Source of the DNA: DATARN01 sp963851105
GTDB taxonomy: Bacteria > Actinomycetota > Acidimicrobiia > Acidimicrobiales > Palsa-688
Assembly (NCBI GenBank): GCA_963851105.1
Contig: CAWKNP010000002.1
Span: 1 to 64,000 of the forward strand
Direction: 5' to 3'
DNA length: 64,000 nucleotides
The first letter of the stretch is position 1. Each line of letters starts with the position of its first letter. The translations under genes and the position numbers were made by a program. The notes beneath the pieces were generated by a model. It saw only the letters and a program-made list of their open reading frames with translations, did not search any database and was not told the DNA's origin. This document shows positions 1 to 7,395 of this stretch, one piece after another.

Positions 1-501
1 GGCGATGTCGCTGCGGTGGTGTCGGCGATCGCGCACCTGCCCGTGTTCGTGTCGGCGGCGGCCATCGGGGCCAAGGCCAAGACGCCGGTCGAGCTGATGG
101 CGAGCGCCGCCAAAGCGGTTGGTTTCGATCTTTCGACGGTCGACTACACCTGGCAGATGCGCGATTTGCTGGGCCAGCACCCGTACCTGCCGCCCAACGT
201 GTCCGGCTGGCCGGCAGGAAAGCGGTGGCTCAACACTGGCGTGATCATGACCTGGTGCGCCATGGTCCCGGACTTCGTCGGCGCCTCACGGACGGCCCCG
301 GGTGGCGCCGTCGCGCAACTGGCGGCACTCGCCCCCGCGGCCGCGCCGGCGGCGGCGGCGCGGATCTGCGGCATCACCGACCTCTCGCCGGCTACCGCCA
401 CAGGGCTCTCCAACTATGTCGCCGGGGGCCCCTGGAATCTTGATCGGGCCACGGGAACGCTGGCGCTGGTACTCGTGTCCCCCGAGTTTTTCGTCAATTA
501 G
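1..501 (+). CDS. DUF1800 family protein, C-terminal part (5' end outside window)
   Basis: The reading frame is open from the first base, so the gene begins upstream of the window. The visible 166 residues include the stretch LGQHPYLPPNVSGWPAGKRW, which resembles the C-terminal signature of DUF1800 proteins (an aromatic/Pro-rich PPNVxGWPxG motif). Function of the family is unknown. DUF1800 genes are very often followed by a DUF1501 gene, and that is the case here, 24 bases downstream, so the two are probably co-transcribed and act together, perhaps in the cell envelope. Family call is confident; biological role is not known. Confidence 0.8.
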   Translation, partial: GDVAAVVSAIAHLPVFVSAAAIGAKAKTPVELMASAAKAVGFDLSTVDYTWQMRDLLGQHPYLPPNVSGWPAGKRWLNTGVIMTWCAMVPDFVGASRTAPGGAVAQLAALAPAAAPAAAARICGITDLSPATATGLSNYVAGGPWNLDRATGTLALVLVSPEFFVN

Positions 502-525
502 GCAACTCGTCAACTAGGAGTGTCC

Positions 526-1935
526 GTGGAACTCGACCGCCGCAACTTCCTGAAAAGGGCTGGCGTCCTCTTGGTGGCGACCTCGGCCGGACGTATCGGC
601 CTCGACATCTTTTCCCCGCTCGGCCAGCCATCTCCGGCCGCGGCGTTGGGCGCTGCCCCGCCGCTGCCTCCCGGCAGACCGATCGTGCTGATCATCGACC
701 TTCAAGGGGGCAACGACGCGGTCAACATGGTGATCAATCCCAGCGACCCGTGGTACTACGACGTGAGCCGAGGACATGGGAACATCGCGATCGCGCAATC
801 CACGGTCCTGCCGCTGACGGGCACCTCCCTCGGGCTGCACCCGAGCATGCCGTGGCTGGCCGGACGTTGGCGTTCGAAGACCGATGTCGCCTTCGTCCAG
901 GGTTCGGGCGAGAACGTCAAGCAGGAGTTCTCGCATTTCGCGGCCAGCTATTACCGCAATGTGGCCGACTTCTCGGGCGCCGAGGGGCGGGGCTGGCTGG
1001 GCCGGTACAACGACCTGGTTGCCCCGTCGTCGCCGTTCGCCTCCGTATCGTTGAATGGCGTCGCCCCATCGCTCATCGCCGCGGTCACCCCGGTGCTCAC
1101 CGTCGCCGATGTCGCCTCGTTCAGCTTCAACGTCGACTGGCGGTGGCGAACGGGTTTCCTCGGCGCCTGGCAGGCCATGGGCCGTGGTGGTTCCGTCTCG
1201 GGAACGATGCTCGCGGCAGCCAAACAGAACATCGCCGACTCCTTCGCCACCCAATCGGTGGTCGCGGCAGCCAACCGGCCTTCGTACAACTCCAGCTTCA
1301 GCGGAAGCCTGGGCCGCCAGATGGCACAGGCCGCCATGCTGATCTCGGCGGGGTTCCCGAGCCAGACCTATGTCGCCTCACTCAGCGGCTTTGACACCCA
1401 CGGCAGCGAGGCCTGGAGCCAGGCCGACCTGCTCAAGCAACTCGACAGCGCACTCAACTCCTTCTTCACCATTATCGACGCCGGCCCGAGGGCCAAGGAC
1501 GTGTTCGTGCTGGTGACCAGTGAGTTCGGGCGCCAGCAGACCGCCAACGCGTCCGGGGGGTGCGACCACGGCCAGGCGGGTGTCAATCTCGTCGTCGGCG
1601 GGGGCGTGACCGGTGGGCTCTACGGGCAGGCCCCGCTCACCGACCCGGCGCAGCGACTCAACGACGCGCTCGTCGCCACGGTGGACTTCCGGGCCGTTTA
1701 CGCCACCGTGCTCAACCGTCTGGCGGGCGACCCCAACGTGAGTGCGACGATTCTGGGATCAGGATTTCCCGACCTCGGATTCCTGAACGGGACCGCTGTC
1801 CGCGGGGGCGGCCCCCCGACGACAATCACCACCACGACCACCATTCCCTCCGGCACCACCACGACGTCGACCGCGCCCACCGTCACCGCAACTACGACTA
1901 CCACTACCCGCCGAAGCAAGGTCACCACGCCGTGA
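526..1935 (+). CDS. DUF1501 family protein with Tat signal and Thr-rich tail
   Basis: A 469-residue DUF1501 protein, related to the alkaline-phosphatase-like/sulfatase fold. The N-terminus ELDRRNFLKRAGVLL is a textbook twin-arginine (RRxFLK) signal followed by a hydrophobic stretch, so the protein is probably exported folded. Core features such as DLQGGNDAVN near the N-terminus and SEFGRQ near residue 330 fit the family. The last 40 or so residues are an almost pure Thr/Pro/Ser tail, perhaps a wall-spanning or glycosylated stalk; no LPxTG motif follows. GTG at 526 is preferred over GTG at 520 because AGGAG (516-520) then sits 5 bases upstream. It pairs with the DUF1800 gene just before it. 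Confidence 0.85.
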   Translation: MELDRRNFLKRAGVLLVATSAGRIGLDIFSPLGQPSPAAALGAAPPLPPGRPIVLIIDLQGGNDAVNMVINPSDPWYYDVSRGHGNIAIAQSTVLPLTGTSLGLHPSMPWLAGRWRSKTDVAFVQGSGENVKQEFSHFAASYYRNVADFSGAEGRGWLGRYNDLVAPSSPFASVSLNGVAPSLIAAVTPVLTVADVASFSFNVDWRWRTGFLGAWQAMGRGGSVSGTMLAAAKQNIADSFATQSVVAAANRPSYNSSFSGSLGRQMAQAAMLISAGFPSQTYVASLSGFDTHGSEAWSQADLLKQLDSALNSFFTIIDAGPRAKDVFVLVTSEFGRQQTANASGGCDHGQAGVNLVVGGGVTGGLYGQAPLTDPAQRLNDALVATVDFRAVYATVLNRLAGDPNVSATILGSGFPDLGFLNGTAVRGGGPPTTITTTTTIPSGTTTTSTAPTVTATTTTTTRRSKVTTP

Positions 1936-2076
1936 GAGGGCGAGAATTGCGTCGTCGAGGCACGACTCTAGGTCGCCTTTTTCCGATAAATGACGCCTCC
2001 TTCGCCGACGGTCCTTGCGCGTGCAATTAGTTGCCACATAGCGTGGGCATCCCGAGTGTCAGGTGAGGGAGGTTCG

Positions 2077-2604
2077 ATGGCGAAACTGCAAGTCGTGAGC
2101 TATAGCTACACATGTGACGTGTGCGGCGAGCCCATCGCCGCGTCCGACGCTGCCGCCACCGGCAGCGGTAGTCGCACCGTCAGTTGGGAGGGCTCCGACT
2201 ACACCGTCGATGTCTGCGCCACCCATGCTGAGCAACTTACCGACGTGATCGGGCGGTTGAACCGCTACGTAATGGTGAGCCGGCGGGCCGATGGCAGGCG
2301 CCGGCGCACCGCCACTTCGTCGCCCTCCCGACAGCCACAGGCGGCGCAAAAAGCACAGAAGGCCCAGAAGGCCCAGAAGGAAGGGGGCGGGCGGGCGCGG
2401 CCGGATGCCACAGCACCGGGGCCCGCGAAGCGCGACGATCTTCCCGCCATCCGGTCGTGGGCCCAGGCCTCGGAGCTGAGCGTCGGTGTCCGCGGCCGTC
2501 TCCCGGCCGCGATCATTGACGCCTACGACGCGGCGCAAAGGTCTTCCGCGACACAGTCCGCGCCCCGCAAGCGCGGCGCGCGCAAGACGACGGCTGCGGG
2601 CTAG
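2077..2604 (+). CDS. Lsr2-like nucleoid-associated protein with Cys/His pairs
   Basis: A 175-residue protein. The C-terminal segment (about residues 129-157, IRSWAQASELSVGVRGRLPA) matches the AT-hook-like DNA-binding domain of Lsr2, whose usual form is IRxWAxxxGxxVSxRGRIP. The N-terminal half resembles the Lsr2 dimerisation fold but carries C13-x2-C16 and C47-x2-H50, a possible zinc site absent from classical Lsr2. The two parts are joined by a basic linker with a KAQ tripeptide repeat. ATG at 2077 follows GAGGGAGG at a good distance; the frame stays open upstream to 1990 but without a good start. Probable role: xenogeneic silencing or nucleoid organisation. Confidence 0.8.
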   Translation: MAKLQVVSYSYTCDVCGEPIAASDAAATGSGSRTVSWEGSDYTVDVCATHAEQLTDVIGRLNRYVMVSRRADGRRRRTATSSPSRQPQAAQKAQKAQKAQKEGGGRARPDATAPGPAKRDDLPAIRSWAQASELSVGVRGRLPAAIIDAYDAAQRSSATQSAPRKRGARKTTAAG

Positions 2605-2762
2605 TCCCCTCCCGGCCGCAGAAAATTGACGAAGCCGCTGTGGTATTTTGACCATGGCGAGCCCCTCTGCGGAACCCTTTCTTTGCTGGCGCCGAAGTCC
2701 TGGCAATGGAGGCTTCGAGCGTTGAGGAAGCTGCCCGACTCTAAGAAAAGGGGAAACTGACC

Positions 2763-3581
2763 ATGGCGGAACTTGATGGCAAGGTGGCACTGGTAACCGG
2801 CGCAGCCAGCGGAATCGGCGAGGCGACGGCGCGCGCGATGGCGGCGGCCGGGGCCAAGGTCGTTGTCGCCGGCCTCCATGAGGCGGGGGCGAAGGCGGTG
2901 GCGGCGTCGATCGCCGAGACGGGCGCTGAGGCGGTCGGCGTGGCCTTCGACACCTCCGTCGAGTCCGAGGTGGCCGCCGGTGTGGCGGCGGCAATGCAGG
3001 CATTCGGCGGGATAGACATTCTGCACAACAACGCCGCTATCACCAGCGTCGATTTCATGATGCGTGATGGGATGATCCACGAGCTCGACGTCGATCTCTG
3101 GGACCAGACGATGGCGGTCAATGTGCGGGGCTACATGCTGTGCACCAAGCACGTCGTGCCCATGATGCTTGCCCGTGGTGGCGGTGTGATCATCAACACC
3201 GCGTCGGGCGCCGGGCTGCAAGCCGAGCTCGTCCGCTCCGCCTACGGCACATCCAAGGCCGCGGTCATCGGTTTCACCCGTAACGTCGCCACCCAGTACG
3301 GAAAAATGGGCATCCGGTGTGTGGCCGTCGTCCCCGGGCTCACGACCACGCCGACGGTCGCCGCCAATGTGCCCCAGCCGATGATCGACATGATGAAACG
3401 CCACAGCCTGCTGCGCGAGCTGGCCCGTCCCGAGGACGTGGCCAACACAATTGTCTTCCTGGCTTCCGACGGCGCCGCCGCCATCACCGGTGTCACGATC
3501 CCCGTGGACGGGGGCTTCTCGGTCCACAGCCCGTCCTTCGCCGACGAGGCCGCCATGTGGGGCGCCGGCGCCGGCGGCTGA
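2763..3581 (+). CDS. Short-chain dehydrogenase/reductase (SDR)
   Basis: A 272-residue classical SDR. The cofactor-binding motif TGAASGIG is at residues 12-19, NNAA follows the fourth strand, and the catalytic pair is Y161/K165 in YGTSK. The C-terminal VDGG motif (ITGVTIPVDGGF) is also present. These show an NAD(P)-dependent oxidoreductase; the substrate cannot be read from the sequence. AGGGG lies 8-10 bases before the ATG. It is followed after 10 bases by an ABM-domain gene and then by pyrophosphatase, so the three may form one transcript. Confidence 0.9.
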   Translation: MAELDGKVALVTGAASGIGEATARAMAAAGAKVVVAGLHEAGAKAVAASIAETGAEAVGVAFDTSVESEVAAGVAAAMQAFGGIDILHNNAAITSVDFMMRDGMIHELDVDLWDQTMAVNVRGYMLCTKHVVPMMLARGGGVIINTASGAGLQAELVRSAYGTSKAAVIGFTRNVATQYGKMGIRCVAVVPGLTTTPTVAANVPQPMIDMMKRHSLLRELARPEDVANTIVFLASDGAAAITGVTIPVDGGFSVHSPSFADEAAMWGAGAGG

Positions 3582-3591
3582 GGGGCCGGCC

Positions 3592-3897
3592 GTGGTCATC
3601 GTGGGGGGCACGTTCGCAGTCGATCCCGGCCACCGCGACGAGTTCATCGCCAACCATCACGACATGATCCGCACCTCGCGCGCCGAGGCCGGCTGCCTCG
3701 AGTACACCTACAGCGCCGACCCGATCGACCCGGGCCGTGTCGTCTTGTTCGAGATCTGGGAGAGCTCCGACGCCCTCGACGCCCACCTGCGGGTCCTCCG
3801 GGCCGCTCCTGCCTCGCCCAAACTGGCACGACCGGAGGTCGAGGCGACGAGCTACTCGATCGTCATCTACGACGTCGCGGGGTCACGGTCGCTGTAG
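3592..3897 (+). CDS. Antibiotic biosynthesis monooxygenase (ABM) domain protein
   Basis: A 101-residue protein of the dimeric alpha/beta-barrel ABM fold. The pattern GTFAVDPGHRDEFIANHHDM, then a segment ending EAGCLEYTYS, then a strand with LFEIWES and a following 'DAHL' helix is typical of YgiN/ABM quinol monooxygenases. GTG at 3592 begins right at the first strand (VVIVGGTF) and lies 10 bases after the SDR stop; the frame is open further upstream only as overlap with the SDR gene. Substrate unknown. It probably works with the SDR in oxidising or detoxifying an aromatic or quinone compound (inference). Confidence 0.8.
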   Translation: MVIVGGTFAVDPGHRDEFIANHHDMIRTSRAEAGCLEYTYSADPIDPGRVVLFEIWESSDALDAHLRVLRAAPASPKLARPEVEATSYSIVIYDVAGSRSL

Positions 3898-3907
3898 CGT
3901 CTCGCCG

Positions 3908-4399
3908 GTGGAGATCGAGGTCATCATCGAGATCCCCAAGGGGACTCGCAACAAATACGAGGCGGATCACAACACCGGCGAGATCTGGCTCGACCGGCTG
4001 CTGTTCACCTCGACGCGCTATCCCGAGGACTACGGCTTCGTGCCCCACAGCCTCGCCGCCGACGGCGACCCCCTGGACGCGCTGGTGCGCCTCGAAGAGC
4101 CCACGTTCCCGGGATGCCATGTCCGGGCCCGGCCGGTAGGCGTGTTCATCATGAGCGACGAGGGCGGCGACGACGCCAAGGTGCTGACCGTGCCCGCGAC
4201 CGATCCCCGGCACGCGGCAATCCTCGAGCTCGAGGACATACCAGCGCACGAACTGAACGAGATCGCACACTTCTTCGCCATTTACAAACAGCTGGAACCG
4301 GGCAAGGACACCGTCACCCACGGATGGCAGGGACGCGAGGAGGCGGAAGCCGTCATCGCCGATTCCCGGCGCCGGTTCCAGGAGGACCAACAGGACTGA
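3908..4399 (+). CDS. ppa: Inorganic pyrophosphatase
   Basis: A 163-residue family I soluble pyrophosphatase, the usual actinobacterial length. It hydrolyses pyrophosphate to phosphate in the cytoplasm and so drives biosynthetic reactions. Visible motifs are EIPKGTRNKYE near the N-terminus (substrate-binding Lys/Arg), YPEDYGFVPH, the signature DGDPLDALV with the metal-binding aspartates, and HFFAIYKQLEPGK near the C-terminus. GTG at 3908 is chosen because it gives VEIEVIIEIPKG, aligned with known N-termini; the longer upstream frame only overlaps the ABM gene. Confidence 0.95.
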   Translation: MEIEVIIEIPKGTRNKYEADHNTGEIWLDRLLFTSTRYPEDYGFVPHSLAADGDPLDALVRLEEPTFPGCHVRARPVGVFIMSDEGGDDAKVLTVPATDPRHAAILELEDIPAHELNEIAHFFAIYKQLEPGKDTVTHGWQGREEAEAVIADSRRRFQEDQQD

Positions 4400-4420
4400 G
4401 TCACCGGTAGGGTCCCCGTC

Positions 4421-6055
4421 GTGCTGGCAGCCAAGAGCGTTTCGGTGAGCCGCGGCACAGAGGTGATCCTCGATGAGGTGAGCGTTACCGTCAGCGCCGG
4501 GAGCCGGCTGGGCGTCGTCGGGCCCAACGGCATCGGCAAGACCACCCTGCTGCGGGTCCTCGCGGGCCTGGAAACGCCCGACTCGGGCGCCGTCGAACGA
4601 TCCCCCGCCTCGCTCGCTATCGGGTACCTGCCGCAGGAAACCGACGCCGTCGCCGGCGAGACGCTGCGCGCCTATCTGGCCCGCCGCACGGGCGTCGCCG
4701 CCGCCTCGGCGGAGCTGGACCGCCAAACTGAAGCGCTGGCCGCCGACGCCGGCGCGCTGGATGCCTACACCGATGCCCTCGACGCCTATCTGGCCCGGGG
4801 GGGCGACGATTTTGCCGCCCGGGCGGCGTCGGTTTGCGGCGACGTCGGCCTGGGCGCCGATCGCCTCGACGTCGCGGTCAGCGACCTTTCCGGCGGCCAG
4901 GCGGCGCGCGCCGGCCTGGCCGCCATCTTGCTGGCCCGATTCGACGTGTTCCTCCTCGACGAGCCGACCAACGACTTGGACTTCGACGGCCTCGACCAGT
5001 TGGAACGTTTCCTGGCCAATGTCATCGGCGGCGTCGTCGTGGTGTCCCACGATCGGGCGTTCCTCGACCGGGCCGTCACCCGGATCGTCGAGATCGCCGA
5101 GGAAAGCCATCGGGCCAGCGAGTACGCCGGGGGCTGGAGCGACTACATCTCCGCCCGCAGCCTGGGCCGCCGCCAGCGCGAAGAGTCGTACCGGCGCTAC
5201 GCCGAGGAACGGGGCCGGCTCACGGCGAGAATCGCGACCCAGCGGACGTGGTCCGAGCACGGTGTGGCGACCCGCAAGCGCAAACCCCGCGACCACGACA
5301 AGGCACAACGGGGATTCTTCCAGGACCGCACCGAGAAGCAGGCGGCCAAGGTCCGAATCAGTGAGCGCCGCCTCGAGCGCCTTGATGTAGTGGACAAGCC
5401 GTGGGAGGGTTGGCAGCTGCAGCTCTCGCTGGCCCCTGAGCGGCGCAGCGGCGACGTCGTCGTACGCCTCGACAAGGCGCGCGTCGAGCGGGGCTCGTTT
5501 ACCTTGGGGCCCGTTGACCTCGAGATCGGCTGGGCCGACCGGGTCGCGGTCCTCGGGCCCAACGGCTCTGGCAAGTCGACCCTCCTGCGGGTGATCCTCG
5601 GCGAGCAACCTCTGGCCGCAGGGCAGCGGTGGGCGGGACCCTCGGTGGCCTTCGGCACACTCGATCAGGGGCGGGCGGGCCTGGCGACGCCCGGGGCCAC
5701 AGTTCTGTCGGGCTTCACGGCCACGACCGGCCTGCTGCAGGCCGAGGCCCGTTCGCTGCTCGCCAAGTTCGGGCTCGGAGCGGCCCACATCGCCCGGCCC
5801 GCATCTGGCCTGTCACCGGGCGAGCGCACCCGGCTGATCCTGGCTGCTCTCATGGCCGGGGGGATCAACTGCCTGGTGTTGGACGAGCCGACCAACCATC
5901 TCGATCTCCCCGCAATCGAACAATTGGAAACGGCGTTGAACGCCTTCGAGGGAACCCTCATCTGCGTGAGCCACGACCGCTGGTTGCTCGAGGCGGTCGA
6001 GTTCGATCGCTCCGTCCTGGTCGACAACGGCCGGATCCAAACGGTCACCAACTGA
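4421..6055 (+). CDS. ABC-F family ATP-binding protein
   Basis: A 544-residue soluble protein with two ABC nucleotide-binding domains and no membrane segments, the layout of ABC-F translation factors and ribosome-protection proteins. Domain 1 has Walker A GPNGIGKTT, signature LSGGQ and Walker B FLLDEPTNDLD. Domain 2 has GPNGSGKST, a degenerate signature LSPGE and VLDEPTNHLD. Between them is a charged linker (KRKPRDHDKAQRG) that in the family reaches the ribosomal tRNA sites. Whether it gives antibiotic resistance or is a housekeeping EttA-like factor cannot be decided. It starts with GTG 21 bases after ppa and ends before a strong terminator. Confidence 0.9.
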   Translation: MLAAKSVSVSRGTEVILDEVSVTVSAGSRLGVVGPNGIGKTTLLRVLAGLETPDSGAVERSPASLAIGYLPQETDAVAGETLRAYLARRTGVAAASAELDRQTEALAADAGALDAYTDALDAYLARGGDDFAARAASVCGDVGLGADRLDVAVSDLSGGQAARAGLAAILLARFDVFLLDEPTNDLDFDGLDQLERFLANVIGGVVVVSHDRAFLDRAVTRIVEIAEESHRASEYAGGWSDYISARSLGRRQREESYRRYAEERGRLTARIATQRTWSEHGVATRKRKPRDHDKAQRGFFQDRTEKQAAKVRISERRLERLDVVDKPWEGWQLQLSLAPERRSGDVVVRLDKARVERGSFTLGPVDLEIGWADRVAVLGPNGSGKSTLLRVILGEQPLAAGQRWAGPSVAFGTLDQGRAGLATPGATVLSGFTATTGLLQAEARSLLAKFGLGAAHIARPASGLSPGERTRLILAALMAGGINCLVLDEPTNHLDLPAIEQLETALNAFEGTLICVSHDRWLLEAVEFDRSVLVDNGRIQTVTN

Positions 6056-6073
6056 CCCCGCCCGTTCCCCGTC

Positions 6074-6096
6074 GGGGGGCAACCGCCCCCTTTTTT
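6074..6096 (+). terminator. Rho-independent terminator after the ABC-F gene
   Basis: GGGGGC, a four-base loop AACC, then GCCCCC followed directly by six T. It starts 19 bases after the ABC-F stop. The T run follows the stem only on the plus strand, so it closes the plus-strand transcript and not the converging FMN reductase gene. Confidence 0.85.
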
Positions 6097-6106
6097 CCCG
6101 GATCCT

Positions 6107-6646
6107 TCAAACAGAATCGAGGGAGGCGGCCAAGGTCTCGAGCACCTTGCGCAGCTGTTCGATGATCTCCACATCGGCGACTGTGCCGTCGGTGCCGATG
6201 GCGCTGCGGGGTACCGGGATATGGGCCTGTTCAATCAGCACCGCGCCGACATAGCCGAGCACGATGCGCAGGGACTCGTGGGCGTTGGCGGCGGCGGTGA
6301 GGGACCCCGATGTGTTGATGTAGGCGACCGGCTTGTGGTAAATCTCGCCACCGCCGACGGACCAGTCGAGCAGGTTCTTGAACGAGCCGGGCAGGGCGCC
6401 GGCATATTCGGGCGTGGAGAAGACGACGGCGTCAGCGGCCGCGATCTGGCGGCGCAGTTCGGCGACGCTAGGGGGGAGGGGCTCGACGTCGTCGTCGGGG
6501 TTGAAATGGGGGAGGTCGGCGAGGCCGGAGAAGATCACCACCTCGACGCCGGCGGGTGTCACCCGGCGAGCGGTGTTGAGCAGGGCGGTATTGGTCGAGC
6601 CGTTGCGCAGGCTGCCGGAAATGAGCAGGAGCCGACGGGTTGTCAT
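6107..6646 (-). CDS. NADPH-dependent FMN reductase family protein
   Basis: A 179-residue flavodoxin-fold protein. The FMN phosphate-binding loop is SGSLRNGSTN near residue 10, followed by the family motif FSTPEYAGALPGSFKNLLDW around residues 76-95 (the PEYNxSxPGxLKNxxDW signature). Such enzymes reduce FMN, quinones or azo compounds with NAD(P)H; the natural substrate is unknown. No convincing ribosome site is seen before the ATG, and a perfect hairpin (6665-6700) lies 19 bases upstream, which could affect its expression. It converges with the ABC-F gene. Confidence 0.88.
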   Translation of the reverse strand: MTTRRLLLISGSLRNGSTNTALLNTARRVTPAGVEVVIFSGLADLPHFNPDDDVEPLPPSVAELRRQIAAADAVVFSTPEYAGALPGSFKNLLDWSVGGGEIYHKPVAYINTSGSLTAAANAHESLRIVLGYVGAVLIEQAHIPVPRSAIGTDGTVADVEIIEQLRKVLETLAASLDSV

Positions 6647-6664
6647 GAGCGGAAAGGTACGCCC

Positions 6665-6700
6665 GTTTCTGGCGCGAAGCGCGTGCTTCGCGCCAGAAAC
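6665..6700 (-). repeat. Perfect 16-bp inverted repeat (hairpin) between two minus-strand genes
   Basis: GTTTCTGGCGCGAAGC (6665-6680), loop GCGT, then its exact reverse complement (6685-6700). The hairpin touches the stop codon of the small basic protein gene (6701-6703) and ends 19 bases before the FMN reductase start. No T run follows, so it is not a standard terminator; it could be a terminator of another type, a processing site or an operator. Confidence 0.85.
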
Positions 6701-6880
6701 TCAGGCCTGGGCGGGGTGGCGGCGGGCGTTGGCGGCCCGGTTGGTCCGGTCGCGCCAGGAGTTGGTGCGTGGTTGCTTGTCGGGCTGGCGGGAGGCCAGC
6801 AGCTGGCGGTTGCGGGTGACGCGAGCCGAGCGATCAAGGCGATCGGAGCTACGGGCGCGCGCCATCTGTTGGTTCAACAT
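6701..6880 (-). CDS. Small basic protein of unknown function (59 aa)
   Basis: A 59-codon reading frame on the minus strand. It starts with MLNQQMARARSSDRLDRSAR and ends RRHPAQA, and is rich in Arg, Gln and Asn with no Cys, no membrane segment and no recognised domain. Support that it is real: AAGGAG (complement at 6892-6897) lies 11 bases before the ATG, its stop abuts a perfect hairpin, and the composition looks like a small nucleic-acid-binding protein. It diverges from the 81-residue gene at 7150. Function unknown; RNA or DNA binding is only a guess. Confidence 0.6.
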   Translation of the reverse strand: MLNQQMARARSSDRLDRSARVTRNRQLLASRQPDKQPRTNSWRDRTNRAANARRHPAQA

Positions 6881-7149
6881 GGCGGGTGGTTCTCCTTCGA
6901 GACGGATGGAAATGCGGGATCAGGGCGGCCGCGTCAATGCCGACGCGTGACCGGCCTCAATGCCTGGAAAGCCGGCTCAGAGAATCCGAAGACCGGCGTC
7001 CGACGGGCAGGCAAGGGTTGCTGCCGTCAAGGTCATGCCAGAAACCAACTCGCCCTCCTTTCGTGCGCCGGGAAAACTGATGCGATCCCATTTGTACCTG
7101 ATCGCCGGCGGCGGGGCGAACGATTTACCGGTGTAACCTCGGCGCCGAC

Positions 7150-7395
7150 ATGGCCGACGAGAGCACGCATCGACGAACCGGGGACTTCGACGCCGAGGAG
7201 CGCAAGCGCCTGCGCATCGTTCATCACCGCCTCCGCAATGCCTCGCAGGCCGTCGAGTCCCTGCTCGCCACCGAGCAGCTGAAGGGGCGGTGGGCGCCCG
7301 CGCCGGCGCCCGTCGAGGCCCTCGATGGTGCCCTGGCGGAACTCGACGCGGCCATCGAAGGCGTCGTCGAGTGCCACCGGGACCTGGCCCTCTAG
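7150..7395 (+). CDS. Small hypothetical protein, helical (81 aa)
   Basis: An 81-residue protein, MADESTHRRTGDFDAEERKR onward, with two predicted amphipathic helices (EERKRLRIVHHRLRNASQAV and the Ala/Leu/Glu-rich region after PAPVEALDG) separated by a Pro-rich turn. No family was recognised. Its stop overlaps the end of the converging pabBC gene by four bases. The roughly 270-base region upstream, shared with the divergent 59-residue gene, holds the promoters of both but no clear motif could be assigned. Confidence 0.55.
   Translation: MADESTHRRTGDFDAEERKRLRIVHHRLRNASQAVESLLATEQLKGRWAPAPAPVEALDGALAELDAAIEGVVECHRDLAL

Noticed and set aside
2626..2654. TTGACG as a -35 box before the SDR gene
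   Set aside because: No acceptable -10 box lies 16-18 bases downstream, so the promoter could not be supported.
3863..5788. 641-codon antisense frame opposite ppa and the ABC-F gene
   Set aside because: Shadow of two well-supported genes.
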